The notes below the pieces were generated by a model. The model did no database searches, had not been told where the DNA came from, and saw nothing but the letters and a program-made list of their open reading frames with translations. Position numbers and translations under genes: made by a program. This document shows, in pieces, positions 1-8,204 of a stretch of DNA of 64,000 nucleotides (the first letter of the stretch is position 1; each line of letters opens with the position of its first letter). The stretch lies in contig NZ_FNGF01000003.1 in the NCBI RefSeq assembly GCF_900102815.1, forward strand, positions 124,001-188,000, written 5' to 3'. The stretch is from Glycomyces sambucus. GTDB taxonomy: Bacteria; Actinomycetota; Actinomycetes; Mycobacteriales; Micromonosporaceae.

Positions 1-1
1 C

Positions 2-1243
2 CCCGGCCGCGCCGGGGCGGAGGCCGGGACGACCTTCCTCATCGCCTCGGTGACCGCATCGGCGACCGCGCTCATGGGCGCGGCGCTCCTGTACGCCGCG
101 AGCGGGACCGTGCACCTCGCCGGCCTCGGCGCGGGCCTCGCGGACGCGCACGCGGGCCTCACCGCCGCCGGAGTCGCGCTCCTGCTCGCCGGACTCGCCT
201 TCAAACTCGCCGCCGCGCCGCTGCACTCGTGGGCGCCGCTGGTCCTCGAACGCGCCCCGCTGCCGGTCGCCACATACCTCGCGAGCGCGTCGAAGCTCGG
301 CGGGGCCGCGGCCGTCACCTGGGTCGTCTACTTCGGACTCGCGGGCGAGGCGAGCGCCGGGATCACCGCCGCGGTCCTCAGCGTCGCCTCGATCCTCATC
401 GGGAACCTGGGCGCGCTCGTGCAGCGCCGCACGGTGCCGCTGCTCGCCTGGTCGGGCATCGCCCACGCCGGGTACGCGCTCGCCCCGCTGGCGGTCCTCG
501 CCACGGCGGCCGGACGCGAGCAGGCCGGCCCCGCCGCCTCCGCGACCCTCGCCTACGCGGTCTTCTTCGTCCTCCTGGAGGCGGGCGCGTTCGCCGCCTT
601 GACGGCCGTCCGGCCCGAGACCGCCGACCTCTTCGCCGCGGACCCCGCACCGGAACCCGGACCCGGCCCCGCGCCGGCCACCGGAATCGGGGCCGCACCA
701 GCCCCCGGAACCGAGGCCGCAACCAGGGCCGCAACCGATACCGCAACCGACCGCGAAACCGGAGCCCAGGTCGCGTCGGCGGAGCGTCGGACCCCCAAGG
801 CAGACTTGCAATCGGGGGGTCCCCGGGGGTCCGTTTTGAAGGCTGACGCCGGAAATGCCGGACTCCAGCGCCGCGACGACGACCCCGGCGGGCGGATCGC
901 GGAGCTCTCCGGGCTGTGGAAGGCCGCGCCGCTGCCAGCGGCGGTGCTCCTGACGGCCGTCATCGGGCTCGCCGGGCTGCCGCCCGCGCTCGCGGGGACG
1001 TTCGCCAAGGTCGCCGTCCTCGAAGTGCTCGCCTCCTCGGCCGTGTGGCTCGCCGTCGTGGTCGCGGCCGGGGCCGTGGTCGGGCTCGCGTACTACCTGC
1101 CGCTCGCCCGGGTCCTCCTGACCGGCCGCGCCGCGGCCGCCCCGCGCCGGTACGCGGTGGCGCTCGTCCTGGCCGGCCTCGCCCTCGCCGCGGTCTCGCT
1201 CGCGCCGCAGCTCGTGTTGGACTTCACGTCCGTTTCACGGTGA
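2..1243 (+). CDS. nuoN: NADH-quinone oxidoreductase subunit N, 5'-truncated
   Basis: The reading frame is open from the window edge, so the start lies upstream; 413 residues are visible. It encodes successive hydrophobic helices of the proton-pumping antiporter-like family. The conserved stretch GLAFKLAAAPLHSWAP, with its membrane lysine, followed by a segment ending in SASKLGG, matches NuoN of respiratory complex I, which acts in the cytoplasmic membrane. A long Pro/Ala/Thr-rich, charged insertion (about 220-305 in visible numbering) splits two helices where usual NuoN proteins have a short loop. After it the family pattern resumes (IAELSGLWKAAPLPAAVLLT, then GLAGLPPALAGTFAK). NuoN is normally the last gene of the nuo operon, consistent with htpX following after 72 bp. 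NuoL and NuoM are related alternatives; the short C-terminus favours NuoN. Confidence 0.85.
   Translation, partial: PGRAGAEAGTTFLIASVTASATALMGAALLYAASGTVHLAGLGAGLADAHAGLTAAGVALLLAGLAFKLAAAPLHSWAPLVLERAPLPVATYLASASKLGGAAAVTWVVYFGLAGEASAGITAAVLSVASILIGNLGALVQRRTVPLLAWSGIAHAGYALAPLAVLATAAGREQAGPAASATLAYAVFFVLLEAGAFAALTAVRPETADLFAADPAPEPGPGPAPATGIGAAPAPGTEAATRAATDTATDRETGAQVASAERRTPKADLQSGGPRGSVLKADAGNAGLQRRDDDPGGRIAELSGLWKAAPLPAAVLLTAVIGLAGLPPALAGTFAKVAVLEVLASSAVWLAVVVAAGAVVGLAYYLPLARVLLTGRAAAAPRRYAVALVLAGLALAAVSLAPQLVLDFTSVSR
788..833. repeat. Inverted repeat inside the nuoN insertion
   Basis: The arms CGGACCCCC (788-796) and GGGGGTCCG (825-833) are perfect inverted complements. A second copy of GGGGGTCC at 815-822 offers an alternative partner. 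The element lies in the low-complexity loop insertion of nuoN, and the bases between and after the arms are less GC-rich than the rest of the gene. It could be a small mobile or REP-like palindrome tolerated in a loop. Confidence 0.55.
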
Positions 1244-1315
1244 AGTCCCGGTTCGTCCGGAAATACTGGGTGTGACCGGGACGTTGCATTTCCCATAGGA
1301 GGGAATCCGACCACC

Positions 1316-2176
1316 ATGAAGCACCACAACGGCCTCAAGACGGCCGTGCTGCTCGGCGCGATGTCGGCGATCGTGATCGCCGTCGGCTACGCGCTCGGCG
1401 GCTCCACGGGCGTCGTCATCGCCGCGGTCATCGCCGTGGGCATGAACGCCTACGCCTACTTCAACTCCGACAAGATCGCGCTGCGCTCGATGCGGGCCCG
1501 GCCCGTCACCGAGGCCGAGGCGCCGCAGCTCTACGCCACGGTCCGCGAGCTCTCGCAGCGCGCCGAGCAGCCGATGCCGCGCCTGTACGTCTCGCCGACC
1601 ATGCAGCCCAACGCGTTCGCCACCGGCCGCAACCCCGAGCACGCGGCCGTCGCGGTCACCGACGGCATCCTGCGGCTGCTCACGCCCGCCGAGCTGCGGG
1701 CCGTCCTCGGGCACGAGCTGTCGCACGTCTACAACCGCGACATCCTCATCTCCTCGGTCGCGGGCGCGCTCGCCGGCATCATCACGATGCTCGCCAACCT
1801 CGCGATCTTCATCCCGCTGGGCAACGCCGACGACGACCGGCCGAACCCGCTCGTGCTGCTGCTGACGATGATCCTCGGCCCGCTCGCGGCCGGGCTCATC
1901 CAGATGGCCGTCTCGCGCTCGCGCGAGTACGAGGCCGACGCGGACGGCGCCCGCCTCACCGGCGACCCGCTCGCGCTCGCGAGCGCCCTGGAGAAGATCT
2001 CCGCGGGCGTCGACCGGATGCCGGCCCGCGCCGACAGCCGGATCGCCGAGCAGTCGCACCTCATGATCGAGTCGCCGCTGCGCGGCGGCGGCCTGGCGAG
2101 CCTGTTCTCCACCCACCCGCCGACCGCCCAGCGCGTGGCGCGCCTGCGGGAGATGGCCCGCGGCATCGTCCGTTAG
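1316..2176 (+). CDS. htpX: HtpX-type zinc metalloprotease (M48B)
   Basis: This 286-residue membrane protease of the M48B family performs quality control of membrane proteins. Two N-terminal membrane helices (about 8-28 and 30-50) precede the zinc-binding HELSH motif at 133-137. Two further helices follow, then [10 protein letters not shown], which supplies the third zinc-ligand glutamate. The C-terminal [14 protein letters not shown] is typical of the family. The ATG is well placed behind AGGAGGG (start at 1316). It lies 72 bp after nuoN on the same strand and may be co-transcribed with it or have its own promoter. Its last codons form the first unit of a 23-bp tandem repeat. Confidence 0.93.
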   Translation: MKHHNGLKTAVLLGAMSAIVIAVGYALGGSTGVVIAAVIAVGMNAYAYFNSDKIALRSMRARPVTEAEAPQLYATVRELSQRAEQPMPRLYVSPTMQPNAFATGRNPEHAAVAVTDGILRLLTPAELRAVLGHELSHVYNRDILISSVAGALAGIITMLANLAIFIPLGNADDDRPNPLVLLLTMILGPLAAGLIQMAVSRSREYEADADGARLTGDPLALASALEKISAGVDRMPARADSRIAEQSHLMIESPLRGGGLASLFSTHPPTAQRVARLREMARGIVR

Positions 2177-2288
2177 GAATCAGAGGCGCGGTCCGTTAGG
2201 AATCAGAGGCATCGTCCGTTTGGAACCAGAGGCGCCGCCCGTTGAGAACCGAAGGCGCCTCCCGTCGGAACCGAGGACGTCGCCCGCC
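2162..2288. repeat. 23-bp tandem repeat starting in the htpX stop region
   Basis: Five consecutive units share the core GTCCGTTAGGAATCAGA followed by GGC and three variable bases. Units lie at 2162-2184, 2185-2207, 2208-2230, 2231-2253 and 2254-2274 (shortened by two bases), with a partial sixth at 2275-2288. Units 1 and 2 are nearly identical and later units decay progressively. The first unit encodes the last htpX codons and its stop, so the array appears to have grown outward from the 3' end of the gene. Confidence 0.85.
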
Positions 2289-2309
2289 AACGCCCCACGG
2301 GCACACCGA

Positions 2310-2340
2310 AAGCCGCGTCAGCCTGAGGCTGACGCGGCTT
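2310..2340. terminator. Bidirectional hairpin terminator between htpX and the DUF2516-like gene
   Basis: A perfect 14-bp stem (AAGCCGCGTCAGCC at 2310-2323, complement at 2327-2340) with a TGA loop lies between two convergent genes. Flanking A and T bases give short tails in both directions. Confidence 0.85.
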
Positions 2341-2378
2341 CGCGCAAATCAGGAGTCGCTCCGGCGTTCACCGCGGGG

Positions 2379-2693
2379 CTAGTAGATGCTGCCGCCGATG
2401 TCCTTGATGCCCGTGCGGACGTCGAGGAGGTAGATCAGCGACGCCGCGATGGAGACGAGGGCGAACAGGTTCAGCCCGGCGTAGCCGCCGAAGAGGAGCG
2501 ACAGGACGAGACTCACCACGAGGAGCCCGAGCCAGGTGCCCTTCGAAAGGGTGCCGACGGCGTTGAACGCCTCCGGTTTCTGCACCGCGCAGTGGATGAC
2601 GGCGATCAGGGACAGGAGCGCGCCCCCGTACCCGATGATCTGCGAGATCACGCTTCGGACCTCGATGGCGAACACGGCATCGAACTCTGGCAT
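2379..2693 (-). CDS. Small membrane protein, DUF2516-like
   Basis: This 104-residue protein has an N-terminal helix (about 12-32), the conserved-looking segment VQKPEAFNAVGTLSKGTWL, and two further helices (about 50-70 and 72-90). The arrangement matches actinobacterial DUF2516 proteins, which have no known function. I chose the ATG at 2693 because the longer frame upstream would overlap the bS22 gene in another frame and has no family-like sequence. The ribosome binding site is weak (GGGTAGG). It lies just downstream of bS22 and could share its transcript. Confidence 0.7.
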   Translation of the reverse strand: MPEFDAVFAIEVRSVISQIIGYGGALLSLIAVIHCAVQKPEAFNAVGTLSKGTWLGLLVVSLVLSLLFGGYAGLNLFALVSIAASLIYLLDVRTGIKDIGGSIY

Positions 2694-2737
2694 GTGGCCC
2701 AGCCTACCCGCAGGTGCTCGGAAGCCGGTCGGCTCGG

Positions 2738-2839
2738 CTACTTGCCGAGCTTGCGACGCTGAACGCGGGTCTTGCGGAGCAGCTTGCGGTGCTTCTTCTT
2801 CGCCATGCGCTTGCGCCGCTTCTTGATGACCGAGCCCAT
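2738..2839 (-). CDS. 30S ribosomal protein bS22 (AURKAIP1/COX24 domain)
   Basis: A 33-residue, extremely basic protein ([20 protein letters not shown] and onward, ending RKLGK), nearly identical to the actinobacterial small-subunit protein bS22 (Rv0500B in Mycobacterium tuberculosis). It binds 16S rRNA in the small subunit. The ATG has a good site, GAGGAAG, seven bases upstream. The gene sits beside the HTH gene at 2984-3187, the usual partner in actinobacteria (Rv0500A/Rv0500B). Confidence 0.93.
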   Translation of the reverse strand: MGSVIKKRRKRMAKKKHRKLLRKTRVQRRKLGK

Positions 2840-2865
2840 AGAGCTTCCTCACAGGTGTTGACTAG

Positions 2866-2871
2866 ACGATA
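2866..2871 (-). promoter_or_regulatory. Possible -10 box for bS22
   Basis: TATCGT on the minus strand lies 27 bp upstream of the bS22 start, inside a locally AT-rich patch (2855-2880) that stands out from the surrounding GC-rich DNA. No convincing -35 is visible. Confidence 0.35.
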
Positions 2872-2935
2872 GTTAGAGCCCGACCAGCCTAGCCCGTCCC
2901 CCCGGCGGCCCCCTCGCCGGGCGAGTTCGAGCGAA

Positions 2936-2966
2936 GGCCCCGTCACAGCTCGCGCGTGGCGGGGCC
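2936..2966 (-). terminator. Hairpin downstream of the HTH gene
   Basis: GGCCCCGTCAC (2936-2946) pairs with GTGGCGGGGCC (2956-2966) with one wobble position, giving an 11-bp stem and a nine-base loop. It follows the stop of the HTH gene at 2984 and separates it from bS22. There is no clear U-tract. Confidence 0.6.
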
Positions 2967-2983
2967 AGGGCCGACGGCCGGGA

Positions 2984-3187
2984 TCACTCGTCCGTCTGGA
3001 GGGCCTCGGAGAGGTAGGTCTTCACGGCGCTCTCGGGGACGCGGAAGGAGCGCCCCACCCGCACCGCCGCGATCTCACCGTTGTGGACGAGCCGGTACAC
3101 CGTCATCTTCGAGACGCGCATCAACTCGGCCACTTCCGTCACCGTCAAGAACTTGACCTCGTCGAGGAGGTCCCCGGGTTCGCTCAT
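2984..3187 (-). CDS. Excisionase-family helix-turn-helix DNA-binding protein
   Basis: The 67-residue protein is almost entirely one winged-helix MerR/excisionase-type domain. FLTVTEVAELMRVSKMTVYR is the helix-turn-helix, and LVHNGEIAAVRVGRSFRVPE is the wing. It closely resembles the conserved actinobacterial protein Rv0500A, which also neighbours bS22. It probably acts as a transcription factor or nucleoid-associated protein; its targets cannot be read from this DNA. The ATG at 3187 was preferred over an upstream in-frame start (3223) because family homology begins shortly after it. Confidence 0.88.
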   Translation of the reverse strand: MSEPGDLLDEVKFLTVTEVAELMRVSKMTVYRLVHNGEIAAVRVGRSFRVPESAVKTYLSEALQTDE

Positions 3188-3390
3188 GTGTCTCACCGTT
3201 CTGTCGAGGGCTGTTGCGAGCACTATTGCCTGTGCAAGGACGTGGGGTTGTGTGATGTATTAGAGGTGCGGTGGACGCGAATGCCCTATGAACCGAAACA
3301 AGTCGGTCGTCACGAAGCGTGACGTTGATGTCTTTCGATTGGGATGTTGCTCATGTTACGGCAGTCCGCGCCACCCGGCAACACCCGATC

Positions 3391-5118
3391 TCACACCGTC
3401 TGGGCAATGAATGCCGTAATCTCCTCCATCAGCGCGGCGTAGTCCGCGCCGTACACGGTCTGGGCGGCGTCGACCGCCGGAGTGCCCTCGCGGGCGGTCA
3501 TCCCGAAGAACTCCGCGAACTTGTCGACCCCGTAGGTGTCGATCATGTAGTGCACGCCGAGGAACCCGCAGCCGTACTTGCCCGAGCCGGCGAGCGTGTC
3601 GTCGTCCTCGTCCGGGGGCAGGATGTCGGTCGCGCAGCCGCCCTGGGCCACGTAGTCGCGCACGTCCCACATGCGGTCGTAGTCCTCCAGCGCCCGGTCG
3701 CCGTGGTCGATGTACTCGGCCACGCCCTCGACCATCCACCAGGTGTCGTCGGCGTACCGCTCGGACGGCGCGGCCCACAGGGTCACGGCGTGGCCGAGCT
3801 CGTGCCGGATGACCGAGGTCAGGCCCTCGCCCCAGCCGGTGCGGTCGACGCCCATGACCGTGGCGTACGTCGAGGGCTGGCGCTCCCCGCCCACGGTCCC
3901 GTTGAGCGGCAGGGCGAACCCGAGGACGTCCTCGGAGTCCCACATGCCGCCGAACCAGGTGTCGAACTCCTCGTCGGAGGCGATGTAGATGACGTACCGG
4001 TCGGGCTTCTCCCAGTACGCCCACTGGTCGGCGTTCTCGGCCGCGGCCTCGGAGATCGCCAGCGCCTCCTCGAGGCGGGCCTCCATGGCGACCGGGACGG
4101 CGGTGACGGTGCGCTCGCCGACGGCGGCGACCAGGTCGGTGACCTCCCACGGGTGCGGGCCCTCGCCGAACTCGGAGTTGGAGACCTCGATCATCCGCAT
4201 GCCGGCGTCGTCGGCGCGCCAGCGCGTGTCGAAGACGATGTCGGCGGCCTTGCACGTGTCGGCGGGCTCGACGAAGCAGTAGGAGAGCGCGATGGAGATG
4301 TCGTAGAGGGGGACGGCGCCGGACGCGTCCTCGATGGGGCCCGAGGCGATCTGGTAGTCCCAGCGGGAGACCTGCATCTGGTGCAGCGACTCGTAGCGGC
4401 CGGTCATCTGGGTGTGCAGGGTCGGGTCGTAGGCGGCGAGCCAGCCTTCGAGGCTGCCGTTGACCAGCGACTCGGACTGGGCGCCGAGGACGAGTTCGGC
4501 CTGCTCCTTGAGGTAGGCCAGGACCTCGGCGGCGGTGGCGTCGGGGCCGGGGCTGGGGACGGTGCCCTCGCCGGGTTCGACGGCCAGGCCCTCGATGGTG
4601 CCGGCCTCGCCCGCGAAGGGGCGCCAGCCGTTGACGAGCGCGCCCGCGAAGACCGAGGAGGCGACGAGGGCGACGACCACGAGGAGCGTGACGAAGTGGT
4701 TGCGCTTCGGCTCGGGCCTGGGCTGGTAGTAGCCGGCGGGGCCGCCGGGCCAGGGGGGCATGGCGCTGACGGGGATGGGGCCGGGCGGGACGCCGGGGGG
4801 CATCGGGTGCCCGTATCCGGGGGGCGCGAGCGGCGGGGCGCCGGGGTGCATCATGCCCGGGGGCGCCATCTCGACCGGGAGCGCCGACGGCGGCTGCGTG
4901 GGCTCGATCATCGGCGGCATCGGGGCGGCCTGCGGGAGCGCGGTCTCGGCCCCTTCGGCCTGCGGCAGGACCGGGCCCGGCGCGGCGGCGCGGGGCGCCT
5001 CGGGGGCGCTGCGCTGGCCTGGCACGAGCGGCGCGGGCCCGGGCGGGTTGGCCCCCGCGGGCGCTGCGGGGTGCTGCTCGGGGGAAGCCGGGGGGAAGTC
5101 CTCGGGGGCTTGAGTCAC
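3391..5118 (-). CDS. Membrane-anchored HExxH peptidase-like protein with Pro-rich cytoplasmic region
   Basis: From the GTG at 5118 the product is 575 residues; an ATG at 5187 would add 23. Residues 1-135 are Pro/Ala/Gly-rich and probably cytoplasmic. One membrane helix follows (about 140-160, FVTLLVVVALVASSVFAGAL). The exported part ends in a gluzincin-like domain with RHELGHAV near residue 438 and WMVEGVAEYIDHG about 25 residues later, which supplies the expected third-ligand glutamate. A segment of about 200 residues before it looks like an SnoaL/NTF2-like fold, but that is a guess. The layout fits an extracellular metallopeptidase tethered to the membrane; the substrate is unknown. Confidence 0.7.
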   Translation of the reverse strand: MTQAPEDFPPASPEQHPAAPAGANPPGPAPLVPGQRSAPEAPRAAAPGPVLPQAEGAETALPQAAPMPPMIEPTQPPSALPVEMAPPGMMHPGAPPLAPPGYGHPMPPGVPPGPIPVSAMPPWPGGPAGYYQPRPEPKRNHFVTLLVVVALVASSVFAGALVNGWRPFAGEAGTIEGLAVEPGEGTVPSPGPDATAAEVLAYLKEQAELVLGAQSESLVNGSLEGWLAAYDPTLHTQMTGRYESLHQMQVSRWDYQIASGPIEDASGAVPLYDISIALSYCFVEPADTCKAADIVFDTRWRADDAGMRMIEVSNSEFGEGPHPWEVTDLVAAVGERTVTAVPVAMEARLEEALAISEAAAENADQWAYWEKPDRYVIYIASDEEFDTWFGGMWDSEDVLGFALPLNGTVGGERQPSTYATVMGVDRTGWGEGLTSVIRHELGHAVTLWAAPSERYADDTWWMVEGVAEYIDHGDRALEDYDRMWDVRDYVAQGGCATDILPPDEDDDTLAGSGKYGCGFLGVHYMIDTYGVDKFAEFFGMTAREGTPAVDAAQTVYGADYAALMEEITAFIAQTV

Positions 5119-5251
5119 GTTCGCAACTGTAGTCGCCGCTCGCAATTCCCGCGAGCCTCGAACGCCCGGTGTGCGCTGGGCGTCCATCGATCCCGGCGCA
5201 GGTGGGAGCGGCCGGTGGCGGCGCGGGCCGCCTCCGGCCGGGCCCCGATCC

Positions 5252-6172
5252 CTAGGACTTGGTCCACAGTGAGCGGAGGAACACCGCGAGGTTCGCGGGG
5301 CGCTCGGCCATGCGGCGCATCAAGTAGCCGTACCACTGGTCGCCGTAGGGCACGTAGACGCGCATCCGGTAGCCCTCGGCGGCGAGGCGCAGCTGCTCGG
5401 AGGTGCGGATGCCGTAGAGCATCTGGAACTCGAAGGTGTCCTTGTCGCGGTCGTACCAGCGGGCGCGGTCGACGCCGATCTCGATGAGGCGCGGGTCGTG
5501 CGTGGCGAGCATCGGGTAGCCGTCGCCGGCCATGAGGGCGTTGATGCAGCGCACGTAGGAGCGGTCGACATCGAGGGCCTTCTGGTAGGCGACCGTCTCG
5601 GGCTCCTTGTAGGCGCCCTTGCAGAGGCGGATGCGCGAGTCGGGGACCGCGTGGTTCTTGCAGTCGTCCTCGGTGCGGCGCAGGTAGGACTGGAGGACGG
5701 CGCCGGTGAGGGGGAACTCGGCGCGGAGGCGCTGCACGATCTCCAGGGTGGAGTCGGTGACGGTGTGGTCCTCCATGTCGACGGTGACCGTGGTCCCGGC
5801 GTCGGCGGCGGCGGTGCAGATCTCGCGGGCGCGGTCGTAGGCGAGCTCGGCGTCGATGCGCTGGCCGAGCGCGGAGAGCTTGACGCTGACCTCGGCGGTC
5901 TTGGAGAGCCCTTCGCCCTTGAGGGCGGCCAGGAGCGTCAGGTACTCGTCGCGGGTGGCGTCGGCCTGCTCGACGACGACGGTGTCCTCGCCGAGGTAGT
6001 CGAGCGTGGCGAGCAGTCCGTCGGCGGCGAGGGCGCGGGTGGTGGCCACCGCCTCGGCCGTCGTCTCGCCCGCGACGTAGCGGCGCACGAGCGACCGGGA
6101 CACGGGCGCGGTGCCGACCAGGCGCTCGATCTTCGATGACCTGGCGGCGGCGAGGATGACAGAACGCAGCAT
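5252..6172 (-). CDS. Proline dehydrogenase (monofunctional, FAD)
   Basis: The 306-residue beta/alpha barrel matches stand-alone proline dehydrogenases (the PRODH domain of PutA). These oxidise proline to pyrroline-5-carboxylate at the membrane using FAD. Family marks include DMEDHT in the barrel, RLCKGAYKEPE, the stretch YVPYGDQWYGYLMRRM, and the substrate-binding RRMAERPAN near the C-terminus. The length is normal for the monofunctional enzyme. Its usual partner, pyrroline-5-carboxylate dehydrogenase, is not in the window. The gene has 79-133 bp of noncoding DNA on each side and is probably transcribed alone. Confidence 0.9.
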   Translation of the reverse strand: MLRSVILAAARSSKIERLVGTAPVSRSLVRRYVAGETTAEAVATTRALAADGLLATLDYLGEDTVVVEQADATRDEYLTLLAALKGEGLSKTAEVSVKLSALGQRIDAELAYDRAREICTAAADAGTTVTVDMEDHTVTDSTLEIVQRLRAEFPLTGAVLQSYLRRTEDDCKNHAVPDSRIRLCKGAYKEPETVAYQKALDVDRSYVRCINALMAGDGYPMLATHDPRLIEIGVDRARWYDRDKDTFEFQMLYGIRTSEQLRLAAEGYRMRVYVPYGDQWYGYLMRRMAERPANLAVFLRSLWTKS

Positions 6173-6307
6173 GTGTGCAGCGTAGCTCCCCGTCGACCGG
6201 GATCAGGTCACAGTGGCATAACGCAAGGGCATCGACATTGGAAACCAAGCCGGATCAGCGGAGGGATGCTCAGCTTCCAAGGCGGAGTCGAGAACAGCCC
6301 TCGGTTC

Positions 6308-7900
6308 TCATTGGCCGACGGCCTGCGACTGCTCCGATTGCCCGGTTCGCGCCTCGGGGACGCGCACGGGTGCCTCGGGGGCCGCCGGGACGCCCAGGAG
6401 GCGCCGGTACAGCTCGTCGTAGCGCCTCGCCTGGAACTCCCACGTGTACTCGTCGAGGAAGCCCGGCTCGGCGTAGGGCTTGGCGTAGCGGGCCCGGTCG
6501 GCGGTGATCGCGCGCAGGGCCCGGGCGAGGTCCTCGGCGTCCTCGGAGCGGAACACCTCGCCGATCCCGAGGGTGCGCACCAGCGAGGACATGACCTCGA
6601 CGTCGGTGACCGCCACGGGCAGCCCGCCGTGCATGAACTCGAACAGCTTCGTGGGCAGGGCCAGCTCGTGGTTGACCGGGCCGGTCCGCAGCGGGTGCAC
6701 GCCCGCGTCGGCGGTCGACAGGAACCGCGGCAGGACCCGGAAGTCCACGTAGCCCATGAAGTGCAGGCGGTCGGCGGCGCCGAACGCGGCGGCGCGCTCG
6801 CGCAGGCCGTCCACGTACGGCCCGGTGACGGTGTGGACCACGAACGCCGCGTGCATCTCCGGCGCGAACCGCAGGGCCTCGACCAGGGTCTCCAGGCTGC
6901 GGGCCGGGGAGGCGCCGCCGCAGTAGACCGCCAGCGGGACCTCCGGGCCGAGGCCGCAGGCGGCGCGCACGTCGCCGCTCTCGGGCGCGGGCAGGGCCGG
7001 GTCCGGGCGGGGCGGCGCGTTGAGGACCACCCCCGGGAGTTCGGCCAGGCCGTGCGTCTCGGCGAGCAGTTCGGCGATCCGCGGCGAGACCGTCACGATC
7101 GCGTCGGCGTACGGCAGGTACTCGCGCTCGTAGCCGGGCCGGGCGACCTGGCAGCGCGGGTTCGGGGCCTGGACGCCGGGCAGGAACTCGTGGGCGTCGT
7201 ACAGCAGCCGCACGCTGCGGCCCTTGGCCGCGGCGCGGGCGACCGCGCGGGCCGCGACCCCGATCATCCGGTAGTCGTGGGCGTGGACGAGGTCGGGCTT
7301 GAGCTTGTCGACGAGGGGCGCGTACGCGAGCTCGTACTGGTACGGCAGCTGCTCCAGCTTGCGCCAGGCCCGGTCGCCGAGGAGCCGGCGCCACCAGGCG
7401 ATCTCGAACCGCTCGATGCGGCCGTGGTCGCGGGGCGCCATCCAGGCGACCATCGCGCCGGTCTGGTCGACGCGGGCGCGGAGCCACTTGCGGCGCAGGC
7501 GGACCGCGAGCCTGTGCAGCGCGCGGGGGGCGCCGCCGTCGGGCAGGCCGCGCCCGGCGGCGTAGCGGCGCTGCTCGGCGTCGCCCGCGTCCATGCGGTG
7601 GCGCTCCCAGTGCCGTGCGGCGAGGACGTTGTTCGGGTACGCGAGGGGGAACCGCCACGGCGCGATCATCTGCCGCAGGTTCTTCCGCGGGGGCAGCGGG
7701 GGCAGGGGGCGGCGGTGCACGGTGGCGCCGCCGAGGTCGTACCGGTCGCCCTTGCGGGCGTCGGTGCGGCCGATGAGGTGCACGTCCCAACCCGCGCCGG
7801 CCATGGACGCGGCGGCCTTCTGCACGCGCGAGTCGCCGTCGATCGTGGTGTCGACGAGCATGACCACTCTGCCGCGGCCGGTCCGCTCCGCGTCCGCCAT
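6308..7900 (-). CDS. GT4-type glycosyltransferase, paralogue family I (member A)
   Basis: The 530-residue GT-B glycosyltransferase starts at the ATG at 7900 behind a strong GGAGGAGGG site. The N-terminal Rossmann half opens with VVMLVDTTIDGDSRVQKAA. The centre carries LYDAHEFLPG and the C-terminal half has the donor-binding region around LFEFMHGGLPVAVTDVE. It is one of three clear paralogues here (also 11916-13394 and 15383-16936), all starting with the GDSRVQK pattern. Acceptor and donor are unknown; the context is a surface-polymer locus. The stop is followed by 135 bp before proline dehydrogenase. Confidence 0.82.
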   Translation of the reverse strand: MADAERTGRGRVVMLVDTTIDGDSRVQKAAASMAGAGWDVHLIGRTDARKGDRYDLGGATVHRRPLPPLPPRKNLRQMIAPWRFPLAYPNNVLAARHWERHRMDAGDAEQRRYAAGRGLPDGGAPRALHRLAVRLRRKWLRARVDQTGAMVAWMAPRDHGRIERFEIAWWRRLLGDRAWRKLEQLPYQYELAYAPLVDKLKPDLVHAHDYRMIGVAARAVARAAAKGRSVRLLYDAHEFLPGVQAPNPRCQVARPGYEREYLPYADAIVTVSPRIAELLAETHGLAELPGVVLNAPPRPDPALPAPESGDVRAACGLGPEVPLAVYCGGASPARSLETLVEALRFAPEMHAAFVVHTVTGPYVDGLRERAAAFGAADRLHFMGYVDFRVLPRFLSTADAGVHPLRTGPVNHELALPTKLFEFMHGGLPVAVTDVEVMSSLVRTLGIGEVFRSEDAEDLARALRAITADRARYAKPYAEPGFLDEYTWEFQARRYDELYRRLLGVPAAPEAPVRVPEARTGQSEQSQAVGQ

Positions 7901-8204
7901 CGGACCCTCCTCCGTCAGGCGACCCGGGCGCGCGCCCGGACGGGAAATACAAGGATCGACAGTACCGCAGGCAGCCGCCCGCACTCCGACCCCGGCACCT
8001 GGGAACGCAGCGTGAGGGCGTCCCCCGCGGTGGGGCATCGCACGCCGCCGCGGAACGGGCCGCCGCGCGCCGCGCTGCATTCCGCCGAGCTGACCGCGAC
8101 GGGCCACGGACGGACGCCGCAGTCCGAGGGTGACGACGTCCCGACCCAGAGACGCGGCCGCCCCGACCGGGATCGGCCACCGCGCCGCGGAGACCGTCCA
8201 CCGG
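7901..8204. other. 304-bp noncoding stretch upstream of a GT4 gene
   Basis: No supported gene. It holds the leader of the GT4 gene at 6308-7900, including a perfect 16-bp palindrome CCGGGCGCGCGCCCGG (7924-7939) just upstream of the ribosome binding site. A small AT-rich patch (7940-7965) could hold a promoter -10 (TGTATT on the minus strand). The rest is GC-rich with no recognisable element. Antisense frames across it show no family-like sequence. Confidence 0.5.

Noticed and set aside
2162-2288. CRISPR array or iteron origin
   Set aside because: Units are directly adjacent without spacers and decay in one direction. There is no cas or replication gene nearby.
3319-5487. 722-codon plus-strand open frame
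   Set aside because: It is antisense to the peptidase and proline dehydrogenase genes, with Val/Gly/Asp/Arg-rich sequence that fits no family. It arises from strong GC bias at third codon positions.
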